A DNA stretch of 64,000 nt from Dipteris shenzhenensis. Its lineage: Eukaryota > Polypodiophyta > Polypodiopsida > Gleicheniales. The first letter of the stretch is position 1. Each line of letters opens with the position of its first letter. A program made the translations under genes and the position numbers. Positions 63,021 to 64,000 of the stretch are shown here, piece by piece. The notes beneath the pieces were generated by a model, which was not told the DNA's origin, searched no databases, and saw nothing but the letters and a program-made list of their open reading frames with translations. The stretch is from the NCBI GenBank assembly GCA_047967505.1, contig CM106540.1; one strand, given 5' to 3'.

Positions 63021-63640
63021 ATTCACCATCAACTATTGTTTGTTTTAAAAAATTGGATAACTCGGATATATGGTGCCACCTGTGAACTTGCTCTAAGTTG
63101 TTAGGTGAATCTATAATAAATTTGAAAATTTCATATAGGTCATCGTTATTCATCATTGCATAGTTAAAATTGTATCTTCATCTCTTCCATCATCACCAAA
63201 TTTTATAGCAACTAGATAGTTAAGTGTTTCGTTTATGTTCGAACACTTACGTGCTGCATTCTTTTGAACACATTTTAGTTAACTAATACAGTGTTGCAGG
63301 CTTACAATGTTTTAAAGGATGGATGATGTTGTCCATCATATTCCACAATCTAATTGTATGACTTTCTTTCTTGTATGTGGGCATATGCATGATAATGTAG
63401 AACTACAAAAGGTCAAAATGCTCACTTTTGATGTAGAACAATTGCTGTGAATTCCCTTTGATCCATTTTGCTGATTTGTACATTTTGTAGAATAATTTCC
63501 TTTATTTACCACACCTTGCAATTGTATTTTTCTTACTAAGAATAAAACAATTATTCACATGTAATTTATATTCACTTAAAACACTTTTCAAAATAATATT
63601 TTATAATAATTTAAAAAAGGAGACAATGAAAGTGACTAAA
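63021..63640. other. AT-rich sequence, no gene
   Basis: About 620 bp of AT-rich sequence with no motif seen. Confidence 0.45.
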
Positions 63641-64000
63641 ATTCTTCTTCCTCAGAGCTATCCACCATACTTTCCTCAAAGATCACAATAGCTAAGTTAG
63701 AACAAGATGAGCATGTAGCCTTGGGGAAGGAAGGACCCCCCTTTACTCTAGTAAAAGGGAGAAAAACTATTCAGGTGGAAAATTGAGTCAGCAATCGGGA
63801 GCTTCAAGGGATAAACCCAAAGACCCAAGTGCCACAGAGAGAGAAAATAGGAGGATGTCAAGAGGATTTGCACTCTCCCCTCAGGTCAGCCCAATCAACT
63901 TTAAGAAGAAACAAAATAAAAGCACCACCCAATGATGCAGACACAAGACTAAGTGGAAATGTTAAAGGAATGTCGCATGACCTCAGACCAGTAATTTTCA
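63641..64000 (+). other. Possible LINE ORF1 tail, weak
   Basis: A frame with one TGA reads EQDEHVALGKEGPPFTLVKG and REKIGGCQEDLHSP, running to the window edge. A G-P-(F/W)-TLVKGR(K) phrase occurs near the end of some plant LINE ORF1 proteins. Evidence is thin, and the window ends before ORF2 could be seen. Confidence 0.25.

Overview
The window looks like nuclear DNA of a land plant with a large, repeat-rich genome. Three things suggest this: one plant gene with very long introns, a dense nested mix of Ty1/copia, Ty3/gypsy and LINE retroelements, and many dinucleotide microsatellites. The species cannot be fixed from the sequence. A fern or gymnosperm would fit the intron sizes and LINE types better than a compact angiosperm, but that is inference.

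The only clear host gene is on the + strand. It is a TOUSLED-type (TSL/TLK) Ser/Thr kinase whose last nine coding exons lie between 5565 and 35261. The exons join in phase into 400 residues: the end of the coiled-coil region and a complete kinase domain. Two introns are very long (7.4 kb at 9189-16578 and 17.6 kb at 16844-34439) and hold most of the repeats of the first half. The N-terminal exons were not found; the space upstream is filled by retroelement remnants, so they probably lie before the window.

Layout: 1-5 kb, end of a copia pol, an LTR followed directly by a tRNA-Met primer site, and a decayed gypsy gag-pol. 5.5-35.3 kb, TSL exons; the introns hold minus-strand gag-like remnants (11.8-14.5 kb), a decayed LINE (17.4-20.8 kb), a decayed gypsy element with recognisable LTR halves (21.3-24.4 kb), a LINE tail (25.5 kb), an ORF1-only retrocopy with a 17-bp target-site duplication (26.07-28.00 kb) and a 1-kb direct duplication (31.8-32.8 kb). 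36.5-38.5 kb, 5' part of a minus-strand gypsy element with a minisatellite leader. 38.8-39.4 kb, short tandem duplications. 41.8-49.3 kb, 5' part of a + strand Athila/Tat-like gypsy element (LTR end, tRNA-Asp primer site, periodic leader, gag, protease), interrupted by a 1.02-kb inverted-repeat element. 49.75-54.52 kb, a nearly whole gypsy element on the minus strand with 326-bp LTRs. 54.6-55.0 kb, a foldback/MITE-like element. 56.7-59.8 kb, a Tat-like gypsy 3' half on the minus strand. 60.0-60.6 kb, a LINE end. 61.2-62.7 kb, a decayed gypsy RNase H-integrase.

Apart from the kinase, everything coding is selfish and mostly broken by stops and frameshifts. I saw no CRISPR array, rRNA or tRNA gene. 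I did not find a convincing new enzymatic or defence system. The most unusual signals are structural: periodic arrays between primer site and gag in two gypsy elements, a nested transposon whose removal restores the gag frame, an ORF1-only retroposon, and LINE 3' tails joined to CT microsatellites.
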